Origin: Streptomyces scabiei 87.22 | GTDB taxonomy: Bacteria; Actinomycetota; Actinomycetes; Streptomycetales; Streptomycetaceae | Direction of reading: 5' to 3' | Length of the DNA: 64,000 nucleotides | Assembly: GCF_000091305.1 (NCBI RefSeq) | Contig: NC_013929.1 | Location: forward strand, 124,001 to 188,000 | Part shown: in pieces, positions 52,007 to 59,689 of the stretch | Position numbering within the stretch: position 1 is the stretch's first letter | Layout of the letters: each line of letters begins with the position of its first letter | Notes under the pieces: model-generated | Told to the model about the DNA's origin: nothing | Database searches by the model: none | What the model saw: the letters and a program-made list of their open reading frames with translations, nothing else | Position numbers and translations under genes: made by a program

Positions 52007-54735
52007 CCGATGTTCTCCTCGATAACGCTGCTGAGCTGATCGACGACCCACGGCCGCACCGAGACGTCGTCGGAGACGATGCGGGCGGGGTGGAATCCGT
52101 GCCGGCCGGCCAGGTCCCGGGCTGCCAGCACGCCGGCCGAGGTCAGTCCGCCGTACGACGGGCTCGACGTCGTGGGCTCGAAGCCGAGCAGAATCGTCTC
52201 GGCCAGGCAGGAGTAGAGAATCCCCGGCGGCAGTGTGATGCCCGGGAAGCGGGGCGTCTGCAGTCCGGGAAGCTGGATGCGCCCGCCGGAGACCAGGGTG
52301 ACGTTCGACAGACCCGCCACCGCCGGGTGCACGTCACCGGGGACCGCGAGGTCGCAGACCAGCACCTTGCGGTCGCCGGCGAGGTGGTGGGGCAGGATCA
52401 CTGGGTCGGCCGCATTGGTGGCGCTCACCACGATGGAGCAGTCCCGCAGCGCTTCGAGGTCCTCGGCGACCGACACGTCCGTGACACCGGTGAGCCGGTC
52501 GGTGACGGTGGCCAGCCGCCGCGCCGAGCCCGGCCGGCCGACCAGCACCAGCGACTCGCAGTGCGGGGCGACCAGTTCGGCCATCACCGCGCCGATGTTG
52601 CCGACGCCGCCGACGAGTCCCACGCGGCGCTCACCCGCCCCCGACTCCAGCAGCGTCAGACGCAGCAGGTCGTAGGCGCAGGCGGCGGTCAGGGAGTTGC
52701 CCGACGTCACCCTGGTGAGGTCCTCGACCACGTCCCGGGCGGCGTTGGTGACGATCGACGTGTGGCCGCCGAGACCGATGACGTCGGCACCGAGCGAGAC
52801 GGCCAGCTCCACCCCGTCGAGCACCGTCCGGCGCAGCCACGGCCCTTGACCGGCCCGCAGCGCGGCATTGGCCTGGGCGGCGGTGAACGGCACCGCCACC
52901 ATGACGACCTCGACGGTGCCCCGGGTCTCGGACGTGACGCGGTGCCGGACGACCTCGAACGGGTCGAGCTCCCCCTGGATCCGGTCGAGCGCGGCCGCGC
53001 ACTGCTCGTCCGACCAGGGGGCCAGTTCCGGCGCCATCGCCCCCAGCTTGCCCGGCACGTCCAGGTTGGCGAGGAACACGACGCGGGGCACCTCGGCCCG
53101 GCGCGCACCGCGGCGGACCAGCCGGCTCTCGCGAGGCTGCGGCACATGCTGCCGCGGCTGCCAGTCACCGGCCGGCGGTACGGTCAGATGCTCGAGGAGC
53201 GTGGCGTAGTCGCCGTGCGAGAGCAGCCCGGCGACGTCGTCGAACGCCGCCGCGACGCGGTCCACGTCGGCCGGCTGGAGCAGCGCGGACGGCTGGACGC
53301 GGACCGTCGTCGGCGCCGACAGGGTGGGGATGACGCGGATCCGGTGCGTGTGCAGCAGGCGGCCCGCGATGAGGTAGCCCAGCGACTCGGAGTCGAACAC
53401 CTCGCGCAGGAGCCCTGATTCGGGCCGCGGCAGACGGAACTCCACGCCCAGCAGCAGTCCTCGTCCGCGCACCTCGGCGACGGCGTCCGGCCAGCGGGCC
53501 GCCACCTCGTCGAGCCGTTCCCGCAGCAGCGCGCCCACGTCGCCGATCCGCTCACGCCAGTCGAGGGCCAGGCGCACCGCTGCGGCCGCGATCCGCGAGG
53601 AGAAGTCGTCGTCGGCGAAGGTGGACGTGTGGTGCCGGCCGAATTCCGGTACGTACCGGTCGGCGGTGACCAGCAGCGCCGACACCTTGGCCAGTCCGCC
53701 GCCGAGGGACTTGGAGAACAGGTAGTAGTCGGCGGCCACCCCCGAGGACGCGGAGGCGAGGAAGGTGCCCGTGCGCGCCATGCCGCACTGGATCTCGTCG
53801 AAGACCAGGGCCGCTCCATGACGGTCGGCCAGTTCACGAAGGGCCGCCAGGGTCTCGGCGGGCACCTCGTGCACGCCGGACTCCCCCTGCACGGGCTCCA
53901 CGAAGCAGGCGGCGAGCGGCGACAGATGGCGTACGACGGAGTGCGGCACACCGTCGGCGTCGATCGTGACCGGGTACACCGGCAGGAGTTCCGCGTCGAG
54001 CGCGGTCACCACCGCGCGGGGCGTCCAGTCGTGCAGCCGCCGGTGCCGGGGGCCCGGTACGTGCAGGTCCGCGGGCACGTTGCCACCGTGCGTCAGCGTG
54101 CCCGCGCCGGTCGTCTTGCCGTGGAAGGCGTTCTTCAGCGAGACGAAGAGCGGGTCGGCCCGTCGCATCGCGGCGATCGTCTCCAGCCCTTCGGTCAGCA
54201 GTTCCTCGCACGGCAGCCCGGCCGCGGGCCCGCTCGCGCACAGGACGTGCCCGGCACCCTCCCTGCGCACGCGGCGCAGGATCAGCTCGAACTCCTCCTG
54301 CAGTGCGCCGAGTCGCCGCCTGCGCTCCACCGTGGCGTGCTTGACCGCGGCCTCCACCGCGTCCGCGCCGGTGCTCCCGAGGGTCACCACGTACCTCGCA
54401 CCGGTCGTGGCGCCGACGGTGTCCGACAGAAGCCGGGCCAGCTCGGCGGTGCCCGGACGGAAGCTTCCCTGGGCGTTGAAGGGGACCTCTTCGTCGAGGC
54501 ACCGCCGCGCCACCTCGACCAGCGCCGGATGGTTGTGCCCGAACAGCGACGAGCCCGCACCACCGACGAGGTCCAGCACCTGGTCCCCGGTGCCGGAGCC
54601 CGCCTCACCGTCCGGCCGCTCCAGCGTCAGGTGATCGCCCCGGCCGGCCCGGTAGGTGACGTCCAGATGCAGGGCGCGGAAGAGCCGGGCGAATTCCGGC
54701 CGGGCGTACCGCGCGAAATCCGAGTCGGCACTCAT
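52003..54735 (-). CDS. class III aminotransferase fused to an acyl-ACP reductase-like (AAR) domain
   Basis: 910 residues. Residues 20-515 are a class-III PLP aminotransferase: VTLGSTGADAVEAAVKHATV, KNAFHGKTTGAGTLTHGG, VFDEIQCGMARTGTFL and the PLP lysine K342 in LFSKSLGGGLAKVSAL. Residues about 548-910 resemble cyanobacterial acyl-ACP reductase: DVIGLGGHTSIVTNAARDVV, VTSGNSLTAACAYDLLR, nucleotide loop VGLVGGVGNIGAVMAEL (709-715) and ILYSCLAETILLGFEP, where Cys843 aligns with the catalytic Cys of AAR. AAR reduces acyl-ACP to aldehyde with NADPH. An attached transaminase would turn the aldehyde into a primary amine. The predicted product is therefore a fatty amine. Both ends overlap neighbours by ATGA. 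I know of no characterised protein with this fusion. Confidence 0.8.
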   Translation of the reverse strand: MSADSDFARYARPEFARLFRALHLDVTYRAGRGDHLTLERPDGEAGSGTGDQVLDLVGGAGSSLFGHNHPALVEVARRCLDEEVPFNAQGSFRPGTAELARLLSDTVGATTGARYVVTLGSTGADAVEAAVKHATVERRRRLGALQEEFELILRRVRREGAGHVLCASGPAAGLPCEELLTEGLETIAAMRRADPLFVSLKNAFHGKTTGAGTLTHGGNVPADLHVPGPRHRRLHDWTPRAVVTALDAELLPVYPVTIDADGVPHSVVRHLSPLAACFVEPVQGESGVHEVPAETLAALRELADRHGAALVFDEIQCGMARTGTFLASASSGVAADYYLFSKSLGGGLAKVSALLVTADRYVPEFGRHHTSTFADDDFSSRIAAAAVRLALDWRERIGDVGALLRERLDEVAARWPDAVAEVRGRGLLLGVEFRLPRPESGLLREVFDSESLGYLIAGRLLHTHRIRVIPTLSAPTTVRVQPSALLQPADVDRVAAAFDDVAGLLSHGDYATLLEHLTVPPAGDWQPRQHVPQPRESRLVRRGARRAEVPRVVFLANLDVPGKLGAMAPELAPWSDEQCAAALDRIQGELDPFEVVRHRVTSETRGTVEVVMVAVPFTAAQANAALRAGQGPWLRRTVLDGVELAVSLGADVIGLGGHTSIVTNAARDVVEDLTRVTSGNSLTAACAYDLLRLTLLESGAGERRVGLVGGVGNIGAVMAELVAPHCESLVLVGRPGSARRLATVTDRLTGVTDVSVAEDLEALRDCSIVVSATNAADPVILPHHLAGDRKVLVCDLAVPGDVHPAVAGLSNVTLVSGGRIQLPGLQTPRFPGITLPPGILYSCLAETILLGFEPTTSSPSYGGLTSAGVLAARDLAGRHGFHPARIVSDDVSVRPWVVDQLSSVIEENIG

Positions 54736-54992
54736 GCGGCGTTCTCTCCTTGCCCCGGCCGCACCATGAGCGACGCGGTGACGTGGTCGACGGCGTCGCG
54801 CAGGGTCAGCATCGACGCCGCCTGCTCGTCCGAGATCCGTATGCCGAAGGTGTTCTCCATCTCGATGACCAGATCGATGGACCGGACGGAGTCGAGCCCG
54901 TAGTCCACCAGCGGGACGTCCGGATTGATCTCGGATATGCGCAGTCGTTCGCGGAAGAGTTCTTCGATGACCTCGAAGACATCGTGGATCAT
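54732..54992 (-). CDS. acyl carrier protein 1
   Basis: 86 residues from ATG 54992, chosen because GGGGAA precedes it; ATG 55007 is an in-frame alternative with no ribosome-binding site. The fold signature is clear: EVIEELFRERLRISEINPDV, the phosphopantetheine site VDYGLDSVRSIDLVIEMENT (Ser of DSV), then FGIRISDEQAASMLTLRDAV. Overlap with the fusion gene (ATGA) suggests that this carrier presents the acyl chain to the reductase domain or accepts it from a FAAL. Confidence 0.88.
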   Translation of the reverse strand: MIHDVFEVIEELFRERLRISEINPDVPLVDYGLDSVRSIDLVIEMENTFGIRISDEQAASMLTLRDAVDHVTASLMVRPGQGENAA

Positions 54993-55026
54993 TGGTTCGT
55001 TCCCCATTCGAGGCGAGATGTGAAGT

Positions 55027-55593
55027 TCAACGCCGTATCGCCACGGCGAGCGAGAGATCTGTCTGCGAACGCACCCGGACCGGCACCGACGCCCCGCCGT
55101 ACGAGGCGCGCAACACGTCACCGGACCGGCTGAGTTGGATCTGCCAGAACACGAAGTCGCCCAGTACGGCGATGGCGTTCAATGCCTTGAAGGCCGCTTC
55201 CTTGGCGACGAACAGCTCACCCGGGCTGTACTCCCCGGCCGGCGCGAGCAGGGTCTGCCGCTCCCGTCGGCGAAAGACGAACCGGGCCATGCGCTCCGTC
55301 ACCGCCGTGTCCTCGATGTCGACCCCGACCGCCTGGGCACCGGGCACCACCGCCGCGACCGCCAGGCGCTCGGTGTGGGAGATCGAACCGGGGAACCCCC
55401 GCGGGAAGACCGGCCGGCCGTCGGGGGCGCGGGGCACAACCCGGTCGGCCGACCCGGCCGCGGCCAGCGCCGCGCCGGCCGCGCGGCGCCCCGCCGCGAA
55501 CTGCTCGGCCGGGCCGTGCGGCCACGGCACCGGGTGGAAGGACAGTGCCGTCTCCGCCGCGACACCCCTGGGGAGCTCCGGCTCGACGGTCAT
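55027..55593 (-). CDS. 4'-phosphopantetheinyl transferase (Sfp/EntD type, short)
   Basis: 188 residues from 55593. Motifs: GSISHTERLAVAAVVPG, AVGVDIEDTAVTERMARFVF (magnesium-binding Asp and Glu) and SPGELFVAKEAAFKALNAIA (the WSxKES/FxxKEA equivalent). It transfers phosphopantetheine from CoA to the carrier proteins. It lies between two carrier-protein genes, so it probably activates the three carriers of this cluster. It may also serve the siderophore NRPS, whose own cluster has no such enzyme. That sharing is inference. Confidence 0.88.
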   Translation of the reverse strand: MTVEPELPRGVAAETALSFHPVPWPHGPAEQFAAGRRAAGAALAAAGSADRVVPRAPDGRPVFPRGFPGSISHTERLAVAAVVPGAQAVGVDIEDTAVTERMARFVFRRRERQTLLAPAGEYSPGELFVAKEAAFKALNAIAVLGDFVFWQIQLSRSGDVLRASYGGASVPVRVRSQTDLSLAVAIRR

Positions 55594-55603
55594 CCCGGGT
55601 CCC

Positions 55604-55861
55604 TCAGCCGCGCAGGGCGACGACGTGGCCGGCCAGCGAGTCGATGGAGCGCAGTACCTCCGGGTGCACTTCGTCGTCCCATTCGAAGCCGAACGCGTCC
55701 TCCATGGCCACCAGCAGGCCGACCAGCCCGGTGGAGGACACGCCCGCCTCGCGCAACGACATGTCGTCCGGCACCCCGCTGACGAAGCGGTCGTTCCCGA
55801 ACAGGTCGGTCAGCAGCCCGCGAATGCGCTGCCGGGCGGCCTCGGCTTCCTGGTCAGACAT
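55604..55861 (-). CDS. acyl carrier protein 2
   Basis: 85 residues from ATG 55861. EAARQRIRGLLTDLFGNDRF, DMSLREAGVSSTGLVGLLVA and MEDAFGFEWDDEVHPEVLRS fit an acyl carrier protein. The phosphopantetheine serine is in GVSSTGL rather than the usual DSL, so it belongs to a divergent subgroup. Its start lies inside the end of the hydrolase gene (8-bp overlap). Which ligase loads it is unknown. Confidence 0.8.
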   Translation of the reverse strand: MSDQEAEAARQRIRGLLTDLFGNDRFVSGVPDDMSLREAGVSSTGLVGLLVAMEDAFGFEWDDEVHPEVLRSIDSLAGHVVALRG

Positions 55862-56717
55862 GTGCTTCCGCTTCTTCGACGAACTTCAGGACCAGCGTCT
55901 GGAAGGTCTCGGGGTCGTCGAGGTAGGGCACGTGACCGGCGTTCGACATGATCTCGCAGCGTCCCTTGGGGAACAGCGCGGCCAGATCGCGGCCGCGTCC
56001 CGGGCTGAGCAGGATGTCGTCGTCGCCGAGGACGATCAGGGTCGGCGCGACGACGCGGGACAGCAGCTCGGGGCTGGTGTCGCCCTTCTGGGCCAGGGTC
56101 AGGCCGTTGATGAGCTCCTCGGGGGTGTTCATCGCCACGAAGCTCTCCCTGAGCCCCAGGAAGCCCGGCGTACCGCCCTCCTCGTTCATCTCGCCGGCGA
56201 TCACCTCGGGGTACATGTGGTTGTACAGCGCGGCGATGCCCTCGTTCTTCAGCGTCAGCAGCCAGGCCCGGTTGAGCTGCCGGTGCCGGCGCATCCCGCG
56301 CAGACCGAACACCGGGCCCGCCAGCACCAGCCCCCGGACCCGGTCCGGATACTCCAGCGCCACGTCCCGGGCAAGCTGAGTGGAGGCCGAGGTGCCGACC
56401 AGGTACGTCGACTCGATCTCCAGGGCGTCGAGCAGGCCGATCACGTCGGCCGCGTGCTCCTCCCAGGTCGGCTCCTGAGGCAGCCGCGTCGACGCGCCGT
56501 GGTTGCAGAAGTCGTATGTCACCACGCGGTGGCGCCGGGACAGCTCCCCGGTGTACTCCCGCCAGAACGGCGCGGTCAGGAAGAAGTTGTTGAGGAAGGT
56601 GACGGCCGTGCCCTCACCGACGGACTCGTAGTAGAGCTCGACCCCGTCCCTGGTGCGGGCGCGCGGCGCGTCCTGGTGGTACGACAGGTCCTGTTGCGTC
56701 TCTTCATCCACTGGCAT
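55854..56717 (-). CDS. alpha/beta-fold hydrolase
   Basis: 287 residues from ATG 56717 (MPVDEETQQDLSYHQDAPRA). It shows the fold through TAVTFLNNFFLTAPFWREY, RVVTYDFCNHGASTRLPQ, the nucleophile elbow STYLVGTSASTQLARDVAL (GTSAS, with Ser where the last Gly usually is), LIVLGDDDILLSPGRGRDLA with the acid, and SNAGHVPYLDDPETF with the histidine. It is cytoplasmic. In the operon it overlaps the nitronate-monooxygenase gene upstream and ACP 2 downstream. It may release a carrier-bound intermediate or act as an acyltransferase-like hydrolase. Specificity is unknown. Confidence 0.85.
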   Translation of the reverse strand: MPVDEETQQDLSYHQDAPRARTRDGVELYYESVGEGTAVTFLNNFFLTAPFWREYTGELSRRHRVVTYDFCNHGASTRLPQEPTWEEHAADVIGLLDALEIESTYLVGTSASTQLARDVALEYPDRVRGLVLAGPVFGLRGMRRHRQLNRAWLLTLKNEGIAALYNHMYPEVIAGEMNEEGGTPGFLGLRESFVAMNTPEELINGLTLAQKGDTSPELLSRVVAPTLIVLGDDDILLSPGRGRDLAALFPKGRCEIMSNAGHVPYLDDPETFQTLVLKFVEEAEAHV

Positions 56718-57705
56718 GGCTCTCCACCCTTGTCTGATTTCTGGCTCCCGCGCCCGGGAGGACGCGCGCGAACTCGGCGACGACGGCGGCCGCGGGGACC
56801 TCGTGGGAGACGGCACTGCAGGACAGGCCGCAGTACATCGCCATCTCATCGATCCGGCCGGTGGTCGCTTCGGTCGGCACCGCGGAACTGAACCGCGGCA
56901 CCAGGTAGGGCTTCCCCTCGACCACCGTGCGGCCGATGAACTTCTTGGCCTGCCCCGGGTCGGCGGTCGCGGAGGTCGCCAGCACCCGGTGCCGTCGGCC
57001 CGGCCAGCCGATCTCGTAGACATCCGTGATCACGGTGTCGCTGCCCTCGGCGGCGGTCACCGCCGCCTTGAAGCAGGGGTGCGCCCGGGACTCGGTGGCG
57101 ACGACGAAGGCGGTGCCCAGCAGTACGCCGTCGGCGCCGGCGGCCACGGCCCTGCCGGCCTCCTCGGGCGAGCCGATCCCGCCCGAGGCGACGAGGCAGG
57201 TGTCGGGCATGCGTGCGCGCAGCGCGCCGACCAGCTCGTCGCGCCGGGCCGTGCCGAGCAGATGACCGCCGGCCTCGACGCCCTGTGCCACCACCACGGC
57301 GCCCTGCTCGGCCGCGTGGACGCCGTCGGCGACGGTCCCGATCTGGACCACGACCGGCCGTCCCGCCGCGGCGACCCGCTCGAAGACGGCGTCCTCGGGC
57401 ATACCGAAGAACGAGAGGTGCACGCGTTCCGGGGTCTCGTCGAGAACCTGGGCCACCTGCCGGTCGAGTTCCCGCGGCCCCACCACCTCCGGGATCAGGT
57501 TCACCCCGACGGGCCGGCCGGTCCCCTCGGTGAGCCGGGTGAGCATGGCCGACAGCGCGTCACCGACCAGCTTGTAGCCGCCGGCGCAGCCTGCGGCACC
57601 CGCATCGGACACCGCGCAGGCGAGCTCCGTCCCGGCGACGCCTCCCATGCCCGACTGCAGCAGGCTCACCCCGACGCCGAGTGTTTCCGCCAAGGAACGA
57701 CGCAT
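56704..57705 (-). CDS. nitronate monooxygenase-like (2-nitropropane dioxygenase family) flavoprotein
   Basis: 333 residues from ATG 57705, whose bases overlap the ligase stop (TGATG). It is an FMN-type TIM barrel: GVSLLQSGMGGVAGTELACA, GYKLVGDALSAMLTRLTEGT, VHLSFFGMPEDAVFERVAAA, the catalytic-His motif VVAQGVEAGGHLLGTAR (His148), VASGGIGSPEEAGRAVAAGA and DGVLLGTAFVVATES. The C-terminal CGLSCSAVSHEVPAAAVV is a family-specific tail. Known members oxidise alkyl nitronates to carbonyl compounds and nitrite, while relatives (PfaD/FabK) act as enoyl reductases. Beside an AurF-type N-oxygenase, an N-oxide or nitro-group substrate is attractive. An enoyl-reductase-like role on an acyl-ACP is the main alternative. 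Confidence 0.85.
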   Translation of the reverse strand: MRRSLAETLGVGVSLLQSGMGGVAGTELACAVSDAGAAGCAGGYKLVGDALSAMLTRLTEGTGRPVGVNLIPEVVGPRELDRQVAQVLDETPERVHLSFFGMPEDAVFERVAAAGRPVVVQIGTVADGVHAAEQGAVVVAQGVEAGGHLLGTARRDELVGALRARMPDTCLVASGGIGSPEEAGRAVAAGADGVLLGTAFVVATESRAHPCFKAAVTAAEGSDTVITDVYEIGWPGRRHRVLATSATADPGQAKKFIGRTVVEGKPYLVPRFSSAVPTEATTGRIDEMAMYCGLSCSAVSHEVPAAAVVAEFARVLPGAGARNQTRVESHASG

Positions 57706-58532
57706 CAGCCCAGGCCCTCGACCGCCGACACGGCGGCGGCGACGCCCCCGAACCGCTGGGTCAGAGTGTGCACCCAGCGCTCCAGGCCGAAGGCCAGGCA
57801 GCTGGTGTGCGCCGTGGCGTCGCCGGCCTGGATGGCGCATCGCTCGCCGAAGAAGTTCCGGTGGTAGTTCACCGACCCGATCGCCAGACCCTCGACGACG
57901 AACTCCTCCTTCACCGGGAACAGCCGCTGCATCTTCGCCTTGCCACTGTTCTTGTCGAAGAAGGGGTCGGTGGCCACCTCCACCCGGACGTCGAGGCCCA
58001 GTTCGGCGCAGAGGACGAGCACGGCGTCCTTGGCACGCTGAAGGTGGTTCTTCGCGCCGTCCTCGGGGCCGACGTGGACGATCTCGCGCATCGAGAAGCC
58101 GAGCAGCCGTTGCAGGCCGTCGTAGTGGTTCTCGTTGCGGAAGCAGGTGCCGACGGTGGTCCGCGTGGTGCCCTCGGCGGGGACGGCCGTACCCGCCAGG
58201 TCGACGTAGACCGCATAGCAGGCCGCCGACGGCAGCGCGAAGCCGCTCGGCTCCATCACGTCGGTCGGTATCCGGTCCACCGGACGGGACGACTCGGCCA
58301 GCAGGGGGCCGACGCGCTCGGGGTCGAGCCGGGTGGCGGTGAGACCGAGGTGCGGGAAGTTGTCGTAGTAGTCGAACCGGTCGAGGTCCTGGCACCGCAT
58401 CAGGAACGGGTACCGGAACTCCGGGGCGTCCCAGCCGTCGGCCAAGCGTCGGAACACCGAGTCGACGGCCCGCAGCAAACGCAGTTGGCCACCGTCGAGG
58501 GTGCTCAGGCCGTTGTCGGTCACTGTGGTCAT
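57705..58532 (-). CDS. class-II aminoacyl:[carrier protein] ligase (SerRS-like catalytic core)
   Basis: 275 residues from ATG 58532. The sequence shows a class-II synthetase core without a tRNA-binding arm. FRYPFLMRCQDLDRFDYYDN is near the start, CFRNENHYDGLQRLLGF is motif-2-like with Cys130, a REIVHVG Glu follows, and HTSCLAFGLERWVHTL is the C-terminal motif 3 with Cys245. Cys-Glu-Cys matches the zinc ligands of the amino acid:carrier protein ligases described in Bradyrhizobium and Agrobacterium. These load glycine or alanine on a small carrier protein. The carrier gene directly upstream overlaps by ATGA, as in the known systems. It very probably charges that carrier. The amino acid is not determined. 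Confidence 0.85.
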   Translation of the reverse strand: MTTVTDNGLSTLDGGQLRLLRAVDSVFRRLADGWDAPEFRYPFLMRCQDLDRFDYYDNFPHLGLTATRLDPERVGPLLAESSRPVDRIPTDVMEPSGFALPSAACYAVYVDLAGTAVPAEGTTRTTVGTCFRNENHYDGLQRLLGFSMREIVHVGPEDGAKNHLQRAKDAVLVLCAELGLDVRVEVATDPFFDKNSGKAKMQRLFPVKEEFVVEGLAIGSVNYHRNFFGERCAIQAGDATAHTSCLAFGLERWVHTLTQRFGGVAAAVSAVEGLG

Positions 58533-58774
58533 CGCGCTGCTTTCTGCTCGAAGAATCGCGCCTCGATCGCCTTGACGGTGCGGAAGTCGTCCAGATTCAC
58601 GTCTTCCGGGTCGATGGCCTCGCCGGTGATCTCCTCCAGCAGGAAGATGAACTCGACGAATGCCAGCGAGTTGATGGCCCGGCTGTCGATGAGGTCCAGA
58701 TCGTCGGGTACCTGGCCGAGCTGGGGATTGCGTCCGAGGATGAATTCCCGGACCGTCTGTACGGGACTGGTCAT
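58529..58774 (-). CDS. amino-acid carrier protein (ACP 3)
   Basis: 81 residues from ATG 58774. TVREFILGRNPQLGQVPDDL, then DLIDSRAINSLAFVEFIFLL (phosphopantetheine serine in INSLAF, with Asn where Asp is usual) and EEITGEAIDPEDVNLDDFRT. It lies between the AurF-type oxygenase and the ligase with four-base overlaps on both sides. This marks it as the shuttle that holds the amino acid while it is N-oxidised. Confidence 0.85.
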   Translation of the reverse strand: MTSPVQTVREFILGRNPQLGQVPDDLDLIDSRAINSLAFVEFIFLLEEITGEAIDPEDVNLDDFRTVKAIEARFFEQKAAR

Positions 58775-59649
58775 TTGATGATTTCCCTGCCGACGCCTGA
58801 CTTGGTGAGGAACTTCCTTGTCCGCTTGAGCACGTCGTCGTGCGCCTTCGACCGGGCGGGGTGCTGCAGCGCGCGCCGCCGCAGCGCCAGGGCATCCGGG
58901 ATGCCGGCGTCGCGGTAGGCCGCCGGGTTGTAGAGCGTGGCGATGCTGTACTGCAGGTAGTTCTCCAGGTACTCGGCGACCAGCGGCACCTCGTCCGGGT
59001 CGCGCCTGGCCACCTGGCCGAGCAGGTGGGTGAAGATCATCCGGCCGAACGCGACGTGCCGGCTCTCGTCCTGGTGGTGGACACGGTTGATCTCACGGGC
59101 GATGGGCGGCAGCGACTGGTCGGTCGCCATGTGCGCGTTGTAGTAGTCGACGATCTCCTCGAAGATCAGAATGCGCGCGAACACGATCAGCTCGCGGGCC
59201 ACCGTGGAGAGGTGTTCGACCGAGTCCGCCTTCAACGTCGGCTGCGCCGGGTAGAGCTTGCCGCCGTAGCGCAGGCAGAACTGCGCGAAGAACCACATGT
59301 GCTCGTTCTCCTCACCGATGAAGTGGTGCAGGAATTCCGACACATCGGCGTACGGGCGCTCGTGGATGCGCATCACGACTTCGCTCATCAGCTCGCGGAT
59401 GCCGTGGATGTTGAGACTGAAGAAATTGATCGCCTCGAACCTGGTGAGCGCGATCTGCTGCTCGCGGGTCAGCTCGTCCCACATCGGTGTGCCGGCCAAC
59501 GTGGTCAGGCTCTCGCTCATCCACGGCTGGTCGGGCTCGATGGCCTCGGGCCAGTCGAACATCGTGTAGGGGTTGTAGTAGCCGGATTCGGCCAGGTTCT
59601 CCAGCCGACCCAGGTCGAGGACAATCGGCTCGATTTCGCGTACCGCCAT
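58771..59649 (-). CDS. AurF-type diiron N-oxygenase
   Basis: 292 residues from ATG 59649, with AAAGGCGAG upstream. The four-helix ferritin-like diiron fold is evident from its ligand motifs: LTRFEAINFFSLNIHGIREL (Glu), FIGEENEHMWFFAQFC (Glu and His), ILIFEEIVDYYNAHM (Glu) and RVHHQDESRHVAFGRMIF (His, Glu, His). AurF converts an arylamine to a nitro compound, and CmlI does the same on a nonribosomal precursor. A carrier-bound amine substrate is therefore plausible here. The start is placed by homology; the frame is open a little further upstream. It overlaps the carrier protein gene by ATGA. Confidence 0.88.
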   Translation of the reverse strand: MAVREIEPIVLDLGRLENLAESGYYNPYTMFDWPEAIEPDQPWMSESLTTLAGTPMWDELTREQQIALTRFEAINFFSLNIHGIRELMSEVVMRIHERPYADVSEFLHHFIGEENEHMWFFAQFCLRYGGKLYPAQPTLKADSVEHLSTVARELIVFARILIFEEIVDYYNAHMATDQSLPPIAREINRVHHQDESRHVAFGRMIFTHLLGQVARRDPDEVPLVAEYLENYLQYSIATLYNPAAYRDAGIPDALALRRRALQHPARSKAHDDVLKRTRKFLTKSGVGREIIK

Positions 59650-59689
59650 TTTTACTCGCCTTTCCCGACGCAGTGGCCGAAGATTGGAT

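Noticed and set aside
57705..58532. Seryl-tRNA synthetase
   Set aside because: The protein has only the catalytic core (275 residues, no coiled-coil tRNA arm), and is flanked by a carrier protein with overlapping genes. Amino acid:carrier protein ligase fits better.
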